Assembly: GCA_007134165.1 (NCBI GenBank)
Contig: SLLJ01000137.1
Span: 1-16,303, forward strand
DNA: 16,303 nt
Origin: Nitriliruptoraceae bacterium
GTDB taxonomy: Bacteria; Actinomycetota; Nitriliruptoria; Nitriliruptorales; Nitriliruptoraceae
Direction: 5' to 3'
Below the pieces are notes generated by a model, which was given only the letters and a program-made list of their open reading frames with translations, did no database searches and had not been told where the DNA came from. This document shows positions 1 to 9,500 of this stretch, one piece after another (position 1 is the stretch's first letter; each line of letters starts with the position of its first letter). A program made the translations under genes and the position numbers.

Positions 1-698
1 ACCCGGCTGGACATCAGACTGGCGACGGCGAGCTGTGCCGGGGTCGATCCGGGCTGCCGGGCGTCGCGGAACCACCTCGGCAGCCGCACGCCGCCCTGGA
101 CCTCGGCCAACTCCGCGCGCAGCCGGTCGCGGGCCGAGGCATCGGCGTGCAGGTGCAGCAACCAGGCGTCCGCCACGACCCGGGTCTCGCGGGTGAGCAG
201 GTCCCGGGGCGCCTCGGCGGCCACCAGCAGCTCGGCGAACTCCCGGCGGGCATCGGTCCACACATCGCGCAACCGGCTGACCGCCTCGTCGCCGCTGCGC
301 TCCACCACCGCGTCGACGGCGCGCTGCTCCTGCAGCGAGTCGAGCAGCTCGCAGGGCGGGGAGCCGGGGCCCTGGCGCACCACCTCGGCGGCCAGCGCCG
401 CCAAGCTGGCCGGAGCGACCGTGACTCCCCGGAACACCGGCGGCAGGGCCGGGTCGAGCAGCAGCGCCGTACGCAGAAGCCGGCCATGCTCGTCCCACCG
501 TGAGCTCGCCACGTCGGCGAGCTTGGCGGCGAGCATGTCGGGCCGGGGCACGTCAGCGAGCTGCTCGATCTCCAGGCGTCCTGCGGCTAGCCGTTCGAGG
601 CCGACCTCCCAGCGTTCGATCAGCGCCCGCGCGAGAGCGGTCCGGGTGGTCAGGATCCGACCGCCTACCCGTACCCCGCCGGCCGCGGCCTGGCTCAC
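1..698 (-). CDS. Unrecognised protein, fourth gene of recBCD operon (3' end beyond window)
   Basis: An open frame runs from a GTG at 698 to the left edge without a stop (232 codons seen). It is not shown by any internal ATG and appears only when read from the GTG. That GTG shares four bases (GTGA) with the recD stop, and a GGAG at 707-710 lies 8 bases upstream. Third codon positions are strongly G/C, as in its neighbours. The visible protein is soluble and mostly helical, rich in Ala, Leu, Arg and Glu, with no signal peptide or membrane span. Recognisable strings are LDPALPPVFRG (81-91), SLAALAAEVV (98-107), DVWTDARREFAELL (145-158) and LPRWFRDARQPGS (206-218). I see no Walker, nuclease or zinc motif in this part, and I cannot assign a family. 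The position implies co-translation with RecD, and so possibly a role in recombination, but that is inference. Confident that it is a gene, not what it does. Confidence 0.8.
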   Translation of the reverse strand, partial: MSQAAAGGVRVGGRILTTRTALARALIERWEVGLERLAAGRLEIEQLADVPRPDMLAAKLADVASSRWDEHGRLLRTALLLDPALPPVFRGVTVAPASLAALAAEVVRQGPGSPPCELLDSLQEQRAVDAVVERSGDEAVSRLRDVWTDARREFAELLVAAEAPRDLLTRETRVVADAWLLHLHADASARDRLRAELAEVQGGVRLPRWFRDARQPGSTPAQLAVASLMSSR

Positions 699-2617
699 CG
701 TGCCTGCTCCGAGATGGCGGGTCCCCACAACCGCGGCTGCAGGCCCGAGGCACGCTGCACCGGCCGCGCGAGGGTCGCGCGCAGGATCGGGTCGGTCGCG
801 TACAGCGACGCGCGCTGCGAGGCGCGGGTGAGGGCGGTGTAGACCAGTTCGCGGGTCAGTACCGGCGAGGGCCGCACCGGCAGCACCACCGCGGCGTGGG
901 CGAACTGCGAGCCCTGGCTCTTGTGGATGGTCATGGCGAAGGTCGTCTCGCAGTCCGGCAGCCGGGCCGGACTGAGGCGGCGCACGCTCCCGTCGACGGT
1001 CGGGAACGCCACGACCCGCCGTTCTGGATCGTCGGCGTCGGCCACCACCACCCCCACGTCGCCGTTGGACAGGCGCACTGCGGGGTCGTTCACGGTCACC
1101 AGCACCGGCCGCCCGACATACCACTGCTGCTCGGGTCGGAAGCCGGGTACGACGGCGGCGAGTCCGGCGGCGACGCTGGCGTTCCATGCCTGTGCGCCGT
1201 CGGGGCCCCGCCGCAGGGCGCACAGCACCCGCACCCCGCCGAGCGCGGCGAGCACCTCGCGGGCATCGGCGCCCGCGAGTGCGAGCCGCACCGCCACCGC
1301 GTAGGCGTCCACGACCTCGGCGCGCAGCCGGTCACGAGCGGCGGGATCCCGCTCGGGGTCGTAGCGACACAGGGCACCGTCGGCTCGTCCGCGCAGCCGT
1401 TGCAGCGCCCCCTCGGGATCGTGTCCCGCCTGCTGGATCGCCGCCGCAGCGGCCGCGACGTCGCTGCCCGCGTCGTAGCGCCGGAAGCGGTCGAGGCGCA
1501 CCACCGCGTCCCAGATGCCGGGCCGCGAAGCGCGCTGTGCCGCCGCGTCCACCTCGATGCCCGCGGCGTCCTCGAGCTCGGCCCGCGCCGGCGCCGACAG
1601 CCGCAGCACCGGCCGGCTGCCGTCGGGACCACAGAGATCGCCGAACGCCGCGCCGGCCTCCACGGAGGCGAGTTGGTCGCGATCACCGAGCAGGATCAGC
1701 CGGGCGTCAGGGCGCACGGCCGCGACCAGCTTGGCCATCAGCGGCAGCGACACCATCGACGCCTCGTCGACGATCACCACATCGAAGGGCAGCGGGTGGT
1801 CGGCGTCGTGTCGGAAACGGGTGGCGGATCCGCGCTGCACGCCGAGCAGCCGGTGCAGGGTCAGCGCCGGCGTGCGGGCCAGTGCCCCGCGCTGCGTGTC
1901 GGGCAGCGGCAGGGCAGCCAGCCCGTCGCGCAGCGACTCCTGCAGCCGGGCGGCCGCCTTGCCGGTCGGTGCTGCCAGCACGGCACGAAGCTCGGAGTGG
2001 GCGGCATGCAGCACGGCCAGCACCCGCACCACCGTGTAGGTCTTACCGGTCCCCGGGCCTCCGGCGATCACGGTCAGCCGGCGCAGCACCGCAAGGGCAG
2101 CCGCCAGCCGCTGACGGTCCGGGCCGGTCGCTGGTCCGAACACCGCGTCGAGCCAACCGCGCAGATCCACGGTGTCGAGATCCGGATCCCGCACGGCCGC
2201 ACGCTCGGCGAGCGCGGTCGCCAACTGCTGCTCGTACTGCCAGTAGCGGTCGAGGTAGAGGCGGCGGGCGTCGAGCACCAGCGGGGTGCTGCCCGGCCCG
2301 CCGGGACGGACCGCCGGGCTCGCGGCCAGTACCTGCAACCAGTCCTCGGTCGGTGGCGCGTCGACCAGGTGGCCGGCGACCGCGTCGAGCTCCACGCAGA
2401 CGTGGCCGAACCGCGGTCCGCGCAGGGCGAGGGCCGCGCCGAGCAGCACCTCGGGCCCGTCGTCGCCCGCCAGGCGGCACAGCTGCTGCGCGAGCCGCGC
2501 CTCGGTGGCGGTCAGTACCTCGGCCGCGACGTGGGGGACGAGCCCAGTGGGGACCTCCAGTGGGGTGGGCAGTTGCGAGGGCTGTGGGGTGGGCAGTTGC
2601 GTGGACCGTGGCGTCAT
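695..2617 (-). CDS. recD: RecD, 5'-3' helicase subunit of RecBCD exonuclease V
   Basis: A 640-residue superfamily 1B helicase, close to the roughly 600-residue family length. It is the fast 5'-3' motor of the RecBCD helicase-nuclease that resects double-strand breaks. Visible motifs in order: Walker A GGPGTGKT (186-193), AAPTGKAA (215-222), Walker B VDEAS (283-287), LGDRDQLASVEAG (310-322), SNGDVGVV (517-524), MTIHKSQGSQF (562-572) and the arginine-finger motif LVYTALTRA (591-599). The first 180 residues match the poorly conserved RecB-binding N-terminal region. The ATG overlaps the recB stop (ATGA), with a GAGG about 7 bases upstream, and there is no later ATG/GTG before conserved sequence. 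The N-terminus carries a duplicated QLPTP segment from a DNA direct repeat. All ATPase residues I can check are present, so it should be active. The next gene starts inside its stop codon. Confidence 0.96.
   Translation of the reverse strand: MTPRSTQLPTPQPSQLPTPLEVPTGLVPHVAAEVLTATEARLAQQLCRLAGDDGPEVLLGAALALRGPRFGHVCVELDAVAGHLVDAPPTEDWLQVLAASPAVRPGGPGSTPLVLDARRLYLDRYWQYEQQLATALAERAAVRDPDLDTVDLRGWLDAVFGPATGPDRQRLAAALAVLRRLTVIAGGPGTGKTYTVVRVLAVLHAAHSELRAVLAAPTGKAAARLQESLRDGLAALPLPDTQRGALARTPALTLHRLLGVQRGSATRFRHDADHPLPFDVVIVDEASMVSLPLMAKLVAAVRPDARLILLGDRDQLASVEAGAAFGDLCGPDGSRPVLRLSAPARAELEDAAGIEVDAAAQRASRPGIWDAVVRLDRFRRYDAGSDVAAAAAAIQQAGHDPEGALQRLRGRADGALCRYDPERDPAARDRLRAEVVDAYAVAVRLALAGADAREVLAALGGVRVLCALRRGPDGAQAWNASVAAGLAAVVPGFRPEQQWYVGRPVLVTVNDPAVRLSNGDVGVVVADADDPERRVVAFPTVDGSVRRLSPARLPDCETTFAMTIHKSQGSQFAHAAVVLPVRPSPVLTRELVYTALTRASQRASLYATDPILRATLARPVQRASGLQPRLWGPAISEQAR
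2560..2601. repeat. Two-copy 18-base direct repeat in the 5' end of recD
   Basis: The 18-base string GTGGGGTGGGCAGTTGCG occurs at 2560-2577 and again, perfectly, at 2584-2601. The period is 24 bases, so the repeat is in frame and adds eight codons. In RecD it produces the repeated QLPTP near residues 7-19. It looks like a small in-frame tandem duplication in a non-conserved N-terminal leader, and the copy number may vary between strains. Confidence 0.8.
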
Positions 2618-5600
2618 GGGCGGCCCTCATCGAGCAGGCGGCTGAGATCGGCCACCAGCGCCCGGTCCACCGGCAGTTCGAGCACGCCGGTGAGCTCTGC
2701 GGCCGGGCCGACCATGCCCCGCAGGAACAGGTAGGCGCCTCCGGCGAGGTGGCGGTCGGGGTCGTAGCCGGGCAACCGCCAGCGCAGGTAGCGGTGAGCC
2801 GCCACGAGGTAGAGCAGTGCCTGCAGCACGTAGTGGTGCTCGACCATGGCGGCGGCCAACGCGGCCGGACGGTAGTGCCCGGCCAGGCTCCGGCCGGTGG
2901 TCGCATCGCCGAACCAGTTGGACTTGTAGTCGGCGACGAGGAACCGGCCGTCGGGCAGCCGGGCGAGCAGATCGATGCTCCCGGTCAGGTAGCCGCGCAC
3001 CGCGCCCATCAGCGCCGGGTCGCGCAACCTCGGGGCATAGGCCACGAGCAGCGGATCGGCGCTGGCGGCCAGTCGGTCGGCGATGGCACGCAGCGTCACC
3101 ACGGACGGTCCCGCGGCGCGGCCTTTGGCCAGCGGCAGTTCGAAGCGCAGCTCGTCGAGCCGGTCGCGTCGGGTCAGGTCGGCGAGCCGGGCCCCCCCAC
3201 CGACCGTGCCAAGCGGGGTGGTGGCCGCAGCACGCAGCCCGGTGAGCACCATCGAGCGGTGGGCCGGGCTGATCCCGTGGCGGCGCTCGAGGTGCTCGAG
3301 CAGGTCGTGCATCACCGCGTCGTCGTCCATCGCCGCGAGGTCGGCGTGCTCGAGCACGTCGTGCAGGAACGTGCCGGGACCGGCTCCGCGCGGGAAATCC
3401 GCGAGCGGAACGCTGGGCCCGTCCAGCGCGGGCTCGTCGGGCACCGACGCAGCACCGGACTGGCCATCGGCGTCGACGTCCCGGCCTGCGCCGACCTCGA
3501 CGCCGGCAGGACCCGGACCGTCGGCCGGTCGTACCAGCGCCGTGAAGCTCGTCCGTCGCCAGCTCAGATCCAGCCGCCCACGGGTGAACGGCCGGGCGGC
3601 GAGCTCGGGGGGTGATGCGACGGGTGGGGTCCACGTCGCTCCCGGACCGAGAGTCGTTGCCTGCTGTACCGCGATGGTGCCCCGTGAGCCCGCGGCCAGG
3701 GCCGCGAGATCCTCGAGCAGGTCCTCATCCTCGGCGTCCTTGACGCGCTGCTCGGCGGCGGCGAGCGCAGCGGTCGGATCGTCGTCGGACACCTCGTCGT
3801 CGGGGCGGGTGTGCAGCAGGCTGGCCAGCGGTGAGGTGGGCGCGTCGTTGAAGGGTCCCCACCACACCACGCACCGGTGCTGGGCGCGGGTCAGCGCCAC
3901 GTAGGCCAGGCGCAGCTGTTCGGTGCGTGCTTCCCCGCGGGCGATCGCCAGGCTGCGCTGCTTGCCCGGCGCGTCCATGTCCACCTCGAGATCCAGGGTG
4001 ATGGCGGTCCCGGGGTCCGCAGCCTGCGGGTCGTGGTACCGGGTGAGCCGCTGATCGGTCCGGTCGGCGCCGTCCCACAGGTCGGGGCACAGCACCACCG
4101 GGTACTGCAGGCCCTTGCTGCCGTGGATCGTGACGACGCGGACGGCCTCCGCGTCCTCCTCGAGCCGCAGCTCGGTCTCGACCGTGGGACGGTCCCCCTC
4201 GGCCGCCTCGAAGCGGCGGGTCTGCAGGTGGTCGGCCAGCGCATGCGGGCTGAGACCCTCGGCCTGCTCGGCGGCGTGCAACAGCTCGAGCAGGTGCCGC
4301 AGGTTGGTGACGTGCCGCTCGCCGCCGTCGGTGGTCAGCAGCCGCGCAACGACCCCGTCCTCGACGAACGCTTGCTGCAGGGCCGGGAGGATGCCCTCGT
4401 TCCGCCAGCGGGAGCTCCAACGCTGCAGCGACGCGATCCAGGCGTCCCAGCCGGCGGCAGGGCCGCGTCCGGGGCCTGGGCCGGATCCCGCACCGGGCTG
4501 CTGGTCGAGGCCCAACGATTCGAGCTGCCCGACCAGGGTGCGCGCATCGCGGGCGAACAGCAGGCTGGCGGCCGCCGACACGGCCGAGCGCTCCGAAGCG
4601 GGGCGCAGCAAGGCGGTGAGCAGGCGCTGCACCGCGTCGGCCTCCGCGGTCGCGTACACGCTGCCGCCGCGCTGGATCACGGCAGGGATGCCGGCGGCCC
4701 GCAGGGCCCGAAGCACCGCCTCGGCCCGCCGGTTGGTGCGCACCAGCACGGCGAGGTCACGGGGCAGCAGCTCCCGGCGCCGCGATCCGCCGTCGGCATC
4801 CGGCAGGGTCGCAGCGCTGGTGAGCACCTCGACGGCGACCGCGGCAACGTCGTGGGGAAGAGCTCGGTCCGCCCAGCCCTTGGTCAGCAGCCTGGGGTGG
4901 TTGCGTGCCACCTCCCCGGCGCTACGTGGCACGAACCGGACGGTGAACGGGGCAGCCTCGTCGCCCACGAGCCGGTCGCCGTGCGCGGCCTGCAGGCGGT
5001 GGTAGGCGATGTCGGGGGTGCCGAACGCCCCGGGACGGCCGAACAGGTGGTTGCAGGCCCGCACGTAGCTGGCGTCGCTGCGGTGGTTGGTGGGCAGCGT
5101 GCGGCGCTCGGCGCGGGTGTCGCGGGCTGCGAGGTACGTGTGGACATCCGCACCGCGGAAGCCGTAGATCGCCTGCTTGGGGTCCCCGATCAGCACGACC
5201 GGCTCGTCGGGGCCGAACAGTTCATCGAAGATGCGCCACTGCACCGGGTCGGTGTCCTGGAACTCATCGATCAACGCGACCCGGTACCGCGCGCGGATCG
5301 CCGCGCGGGTCGCCGAGCGGGTGGCCGGATCCTGCAGGGCATGGGCCAGGCGGCGCAGCAGATCGTCGAAGCTGAGCGCGGTGCGCTGCCGTTTGCGGCG
5401 GTCGAGTTCGTGCCACACGTCGGCGGCCATCCGCCCCAGGAAGCGGGTGGCGGGTACGGCGGCCGCATCGAGCAGGTCGTCGGCGAGCTGGGGCACGTCG
5501 CGCACCGGCAGCTGCGCACCGGGGGCGAGCTTGGTGGCCAGCGCGACCGCGGAGAAGTACGACATCGGGTAGCGCGCCACCTTGTGGGGCTGGCGGCCAC

Positions 5601-6510
5601 GCTTGACCGGCCCCGGTGGAACGCGGTGCGGGTCGGCGAGCCAGGCATCGACCTGTGCGGCCGCCGCGGCGGCACCGGCCGCCGTGAAGGTCTTCTGGCG
5701 TGGCGTGAGCAGCCCGTCGTCGCGCAGCTCGTCGATGAGTTGCAGAGCCTGGTCGCGCCCGCCCTGCCGCCAACAGGCAGCGAACCGGTCACGGGCCTGG
5801 TCCCAGGGCGCCAGGTCCGGCTGATCGGGGGGTGCCGGCGGGGGACGCAGCCGCAGCTCGGGTAGCCCGGCGACGGCACGGGCCAGGCGACCCAGCTGCT
5901 CGCGGTCGACCTTCCCGACCTGGCGGAGGTAACGCACCCAGTCGGCGTCGGCGGGACGCAGCTCGCGGGCGAGCAGGTCATCGGTGACCTCGTCGAGCAG
6001 CTCGGCATCGTCCTCGAGCAGGACGGTGTCGAGGTCCACCCCGGCCTCCAGCGCCGCATGGTGCAGCATCTGCTGGCAGAAGCCGTGGATGGTGGTGATG
6101 GTGGCGTCGTCGATCGACGCGGCCGCCTGCTGCAGCCGGTCACGCCGACGCACGAGCTCCTCGCTCCCTGCCCCGTGCAGCGCCTCGTCGACGAGTTGGG
6201 CGAGCAGGTCGTCGTCGGTCCGGAAGGTCGCCGGGGCGACCAGGGCCCGGTCCAGCTCCCGCCACCCCTGGTCGAGGCGGGCGCGCACCCGGTCGCGCAG
6301 CTCAGCGGTGGCGGCCCGCGTGAAGGTCACGATCAACAGCTCGCCGAGCTCCGCCTGCCCCTCGGCGATCCAGCGCAGCGCCAGCGCGGTCAACGTCCAG
6401 GTCTTGCCGGTACCGGCGCTGGCCTCCAGCGCCAGGGACTGCTGCGGCAGCGGGTCGGTGAGCACGAAGGCGGTGGCCGGAGTCATGCGCGCGGTCACGG
6501 GTGCGGTCAT
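2614..6510 (-). CDS. recB: RecB, 3'-5' helicase and nuclease subunit of RecBCD
   Basis: A 1298-residue UvrD-like superfamily 1A helicase fused to a C-terminal nuclease, slightly longer than the E. coli protein (1180). Helicase motifs: Walker A EASAGTGKT (29-37), VTFTRAAT (61-68), TTIHGFCQQML (139-149), Walker B LIDEFQDTD (413-421), GDPKQAIYGFRGAD (442-455), TIHGSKGLQYPVV (794-806) and LAYVALTRAQHRC (868-880). Nuclease domain: GTFLHDVLEH (1046-1055), GSIDLL (1177-1182, Asp1180) and VADYKSNW (1192-1199, Asp1194 and Lys1196). These match the His, Asp, Asp and Lys that bind metal and cut DNA in RecB. A long acidic, Gly/Pro-rich linker (about 992-1040) separates motor and nuclease, and a Gly/Pro-rich insert sits at 671-687. 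The chosen ATG at 6510 overlaps the recC stop (ATGA) and has GAGGG upstream. An open frame continues further upstream but lies inside recC. Partners are RecC and RecD. Confidence 0.97.
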   Translation of the reverse strand: MTAPVTARMTPATAFVLTDPLPQQSLALEASAGTGKTWTLTALALRWIAEGQAELGELLIVTFTRAATAELRDRVRARLDQGWRELDRALVAPATFRTDDDLLAQLVDEALHGAGSEELVRRRDRLQQAAASIDDATITTIHGFCQQMLHHAALEAGVDLDTVLLEDDAELLDEVTDDLLARELRPADADWVRYLRQVGKVDREQLGRLARAVAGLPELRLRPPPAPPDQPDLAPWDQARDRFAACWRQGGRDQALQLIDELRDDGLLTPRQKTFTAAGAAAAAAQVDAWLADPHRVPPGPVKRGRQPHKVARYPMSYFSAVALATKLAPGAQLPVRDVPQLADDLLDAAAVPATRFLGRMAADVWHELDRRKRQRTALSFDDLLRRLAHALQDPATRSATRAAIRARYRVALIDEFQDTDPVQWRIFDELFGPDEPVVLIGDPKQAIYGFRGADVHTYLAARDTRAERRTLPTNHRSDASYVRACNHLFGRPGAFGTPDIAYHRLQAAHGDRLVGDEAAPFTVRFVPRSAGEVARNHPRLLTKGWADRALPHDVAAVAVEVLTSAATLPDADGGSRRRELLPRDLAVLVRTNRRAEAVLRALRAAGIPAVIQRGGSVYATAEADAVQRLLTALLRPASERSAVSAAASLLFARDARTLVGQLESLGLDQQPGAGSGPGPGRGPAAGWDAWIASLQRWSSRWRNEGILPALQQAFVEDGVVARLLTTDGGERHVTNLRHLLELLHAAEQAEGLSPHALADHLQTRRFEAAEGDRPTVETELRLEEDAEAVRVVTIHGSKGLQYPVVLCPDLWDGADRTDQRLTRYHDPQAADPGTAITLDLEVDMDAPGKQRSLAIARGEARTEQLRLAYVALTRAQHRCVVWWGPFNDAPTSPLASLLHTRPDDEVSDDDPTAALAAAEQRVKDAEDEDLLEDLAALAAGSRGTIAVQQATTLGPGATWTPPVASPPELAARPFTRGRLDLSWRRTSFTALVRPADGPGPAGVEVGAGRDVDADGQSGAASVPDEPALDGPSVPLADFPRGAGPGTFLHDVLEHADLAAMDDDAVMHDLLEHLERRHGISPAHRSMVLTGLRAAATTPLGTVGGGARLADLTRRDRLDELRFELPLAKGRAAGPSVVTLRAIADRLAASADPLLVAYAPRLRDPALMGAVRGYLTGSIDLLARLPDGRFLVADYKSNWFGDATTGRSLAGHYRPAALAAAMVEHHYVLQALLYLVAAHRYLRWRLPGYDPDRHLAGGAYLFLRGMVGPAAELTGVLELPVDRALVADLSRLLDEGRP

Positions 6511-9500
6511 GCGCTGCCCTCTGCGGCGAGGATCGGGAACCACAGACGCTCGGCCAGTGCCGTGAACGGGTGACGGCGCTCCAGTTCGGCCAGCGGGAGG
6601 TCGGCACCGAACGCCTGCACGACGTAGGCGTCGCGCTGCTCGCCGGTCGTCTGATCGCGGCCCTCCCAGGTCGCACGCACGGCCCGCAGCGCCCGGGCCG
6701 GATCGGCCTCGCCCTTGTTCCGTCGGAGCGCATAGGCGTGGGCGGTCTCGGGCAGCAGGGCGACGGGCTCGACCGTGGCACGCAGCCAGCATCCGACCAG
6801 CCAGCCGAGCTCGGTACGCGCCGCAGCGGCGAGGCCCCCGTTGCCGTCCCGGGCGCTGTCCCCGGCGAGCGAGGACGGGTCCAACACCACCTGCTTCGGG
6901 GCGGCGCCGGACGCGGATCCGGACACGGAACCGGGCGCGGCACCGGGAGTGATCAGCCGGGCAACGGGCGTGGTCTCGTCACCGCTGGCCAGCACCGCGA
7001 GCAGCCGGACCCAGGCCGCGAGCCGGTGCTTGGCCTTCAGCCGTGAGGCGCCGACATGCAGCAGGGTGCTCCCCCGCAACTCGACCGCCCCGAGCACGCG
7101 CCGCTGCCCGGGCGCAGACCCGTCGTCGGGCACTGGTACCCGGACGTCGATCGGCACGGTCCTCCGCGTGTCGGGCACCTGCGCGGCCGCGGCGACGAGC
7201 GCGGCCACGGTCTCCTCGATGCCATCCAGCGACGCCTCACCGAGACCGCCGACGGGCGTCGTGCCGGCCGCCAGCGTGCGACGCCGCCAGCCGGCGGCGT
7301 CGTCGTCGCGCCGGTGCAGGCGCTGCTCGAGGAGCTGCTGGGTCAACCGCCAGCGCTCGAGCGCATCGAGTTCGACCGGATCGCGGTCGTCGATGCGACG
7401 GTCGTCCTCCCCGAGCACCAGTCCGAGCCGCCGCTGGAGCAGAAAACGCACCGGATGTTCGAGGCCGCGCACCAGTTCGTCGAGGTCGACCACCTCGGGA
7501 TCGATCAGCTCCGGGGGTGGCGGGGGCAGCGCCTCGGGGAAGAACACCGCCGGCGGGCGGGACGGACCGGTGGCCGAGCGGGCGGCCGCGTGATCGTCAC
7601 GGTCGAAGGCCCGGGGCAGCGGCTGCTCCCCGGCCGGGGCGGCGGCGAAGTAACGCGGGCTGTGGCGCTGAAGCGGATGGGTGCTGACCAGCCGGCGCCG
7701 CACGGCCTCCGCATCCTCGTCGCCGGGCACGACCACGCTGCGCGCGAGCAGGTCGAGCAGCTCGGTAACCACCACCGAGGGTTGCCGCGGCTCGTTGGTG
7801 CGGGGATCGTGACCGGTGGTGGTGATCACGAGGTGGTCGCCGGCAGCGCGCACCGCGTCAAGAACCAACTGCCGGTCCTCGAGCCGGGGATCGGGGTCGC
7901 CCGCGCGCCGGTCGGCCGCCATCAGGTCGAAGCCCGGACGCAGCGACGAGCGCGGCAGCACCCCGTCGTCCATGCCGACCAGACACACCACCCGGTGGGG
8001 CACGTTGCGCAGGGGAACCAGGCTGGTCGCGGTGATGGCCCCGGTGCCGAACGCCGCCACCACCGCGCGCTGCTCGAACGACGCGGTCAGCAGCCCCCGC
8101 AGCTCCTCGAGGGTGAGCGCCACGCGGCTGTCCACGACCAGCCTCTCGAGCACCGTACGGACCGCGGCGAGCTGTGCAGTCAGCTCCGGGGGGGTGCGCT
8201 CCCCCGCACCCGGGTCGACCAGGATCGTCAGCACCGCCTCCAGGGCACCGACCCAGTCGGCGATCGGTCGCGGCGCTCGCAGCGAGCCCAGGCAGCCGGT
8301 CAGGGATGCGACCGCGTCGGACAGCTGCCCGACCAGGGGCAGTCCGGCGCCCTCCACGTCATCGAAGGGCAGCACCTCGCCGACCAGCCGGCCGTCGTCG
8401 GCCATGGCGGCGCCGAGCACCAGCCGGTCGAGTCCCGCCTGCAGGGTGTGGGCACCGTCGTGCAGGCCCATCAGCGCCTCACGATGCTCGGCGTCCAGCC
8501 CCCAGCGGGTCCCGGTGCCCTGCAGCCAGGCGGGCAGCTCGGCGAGCTGTGGCTCGGTCAGCGCGAAGCGCGCGCGCACCGGTGGGCTGGCCAGCAGATC
8601 CAGCAGTTGCGAGGCCGTGACCCGACCGGTGGCCAGCTCCAGCACGCTCAGCAACACCTGCCCCACCCCGGTGCGCTGACGCAGGCTGCGATCGGCGACG
8701 CGCACGGGCAGCGCCGGCGGTCCGTCGGCCGTGTCGGCTCCCGTGGCCGGGAACGCCGCCGCGAGCAGCGGCGCGTAGGTGGGCACGTCGGCGAGCAGCA
8801 GCACGATGTCGCGGGGCTCGAGGGTCGGGTCGTCCTCGAGCAGCCCCAGCAGCACCTCACGCAGTACCTCGAGTTGGCGCATCGCCCCATGCGCGGCATG
8901 GACCTGCACGGACCGGTCGTCGGGGTCGAGGCGATGATGGGGCGCCGATCCGGGTTGGCCCCGTTGCCGGTCTGCCAGCAGGTCGGCCTGCAGCACGCTC
9001 AGCACGCTCGCTGCGGGCTCGGGCTCCTCGGGCACGGCCACCGGGGGTACCCGCTCCCCCAGCCGGGAGGCGAGCACCGTGTGCGCCTCGGCGGCAGCGC
9101 CGCCACTGGCCGCGAGTAGGGAGTTGCCGGGGGTGGGCGCCGGTCGGTCCGCCGCCCAGCGGGGACAGGCGGTCAGCAGGTAGAGCGTCACCGGGCGGTG
9201 CCGGCCGAGTGCCACGAGCAGATCGAGATGGCGCGGCGGCAGCCCGGAGATGCCGAACACCGTGATCGCGTCGGGAAGCTCCTCGGGCCAGACGACCTGC
9301 TCGCCGTCGAGCGCGGCCAGCGTGGCGGTGAGCCGGCGCTCGGGATCGGGGGCGGACAACCGTCGGCTGAGCTCACGCCACAGCAGCGGCTGCCACCGAA
9401 CACCGGTCGGCAATTCCCGCCCGCTCGGCCCAGACCAGGCACCCTGGGTCCAGGCCCGGACCAGGTCGGGTCGGTACAGCGCATAGCGGTCGAACAGGTC

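Noticed and set aside
14..487. Minus-strand frame with many Arg, Cys and Pro
   Set aside because: Offset frame of the real GTG-initiated gene at 1-698, whose codon bias is much better.
500..2734. Long plus-strand open frame (744 codons) opposite recD
   Set aside because: Antisense shadow: high-GC codon bias keeps the opposite strand open. The product is Arg/Gly/His-rich with no motif, while the minus strand encodes a complete RecD.
1186..3615. Plus-strand open frame of 809 codons spanning recD and recB
   Set aside because: Extremely Arg/Pro/Ala-rich, crosses the recB/recD junction and has no domain; a shadow.
3877..5865. Plus-strand open frame of 662 codons opposite recB
   Set aside because: Antisense to intact RecB helicase motifs; no domain or ribosome-binding site.
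6511..6792. 94-codon upstream extension of recB
   Set aside because: Lies wholly inside recC; the ATGA junction at 6510 with an upstream GAGGG is the better start.
7056..9119. Plus-strand open frame of 687 codons opposite recC
   Set aside because: Gln/His/Arg-rich antisense shadow of RecC.
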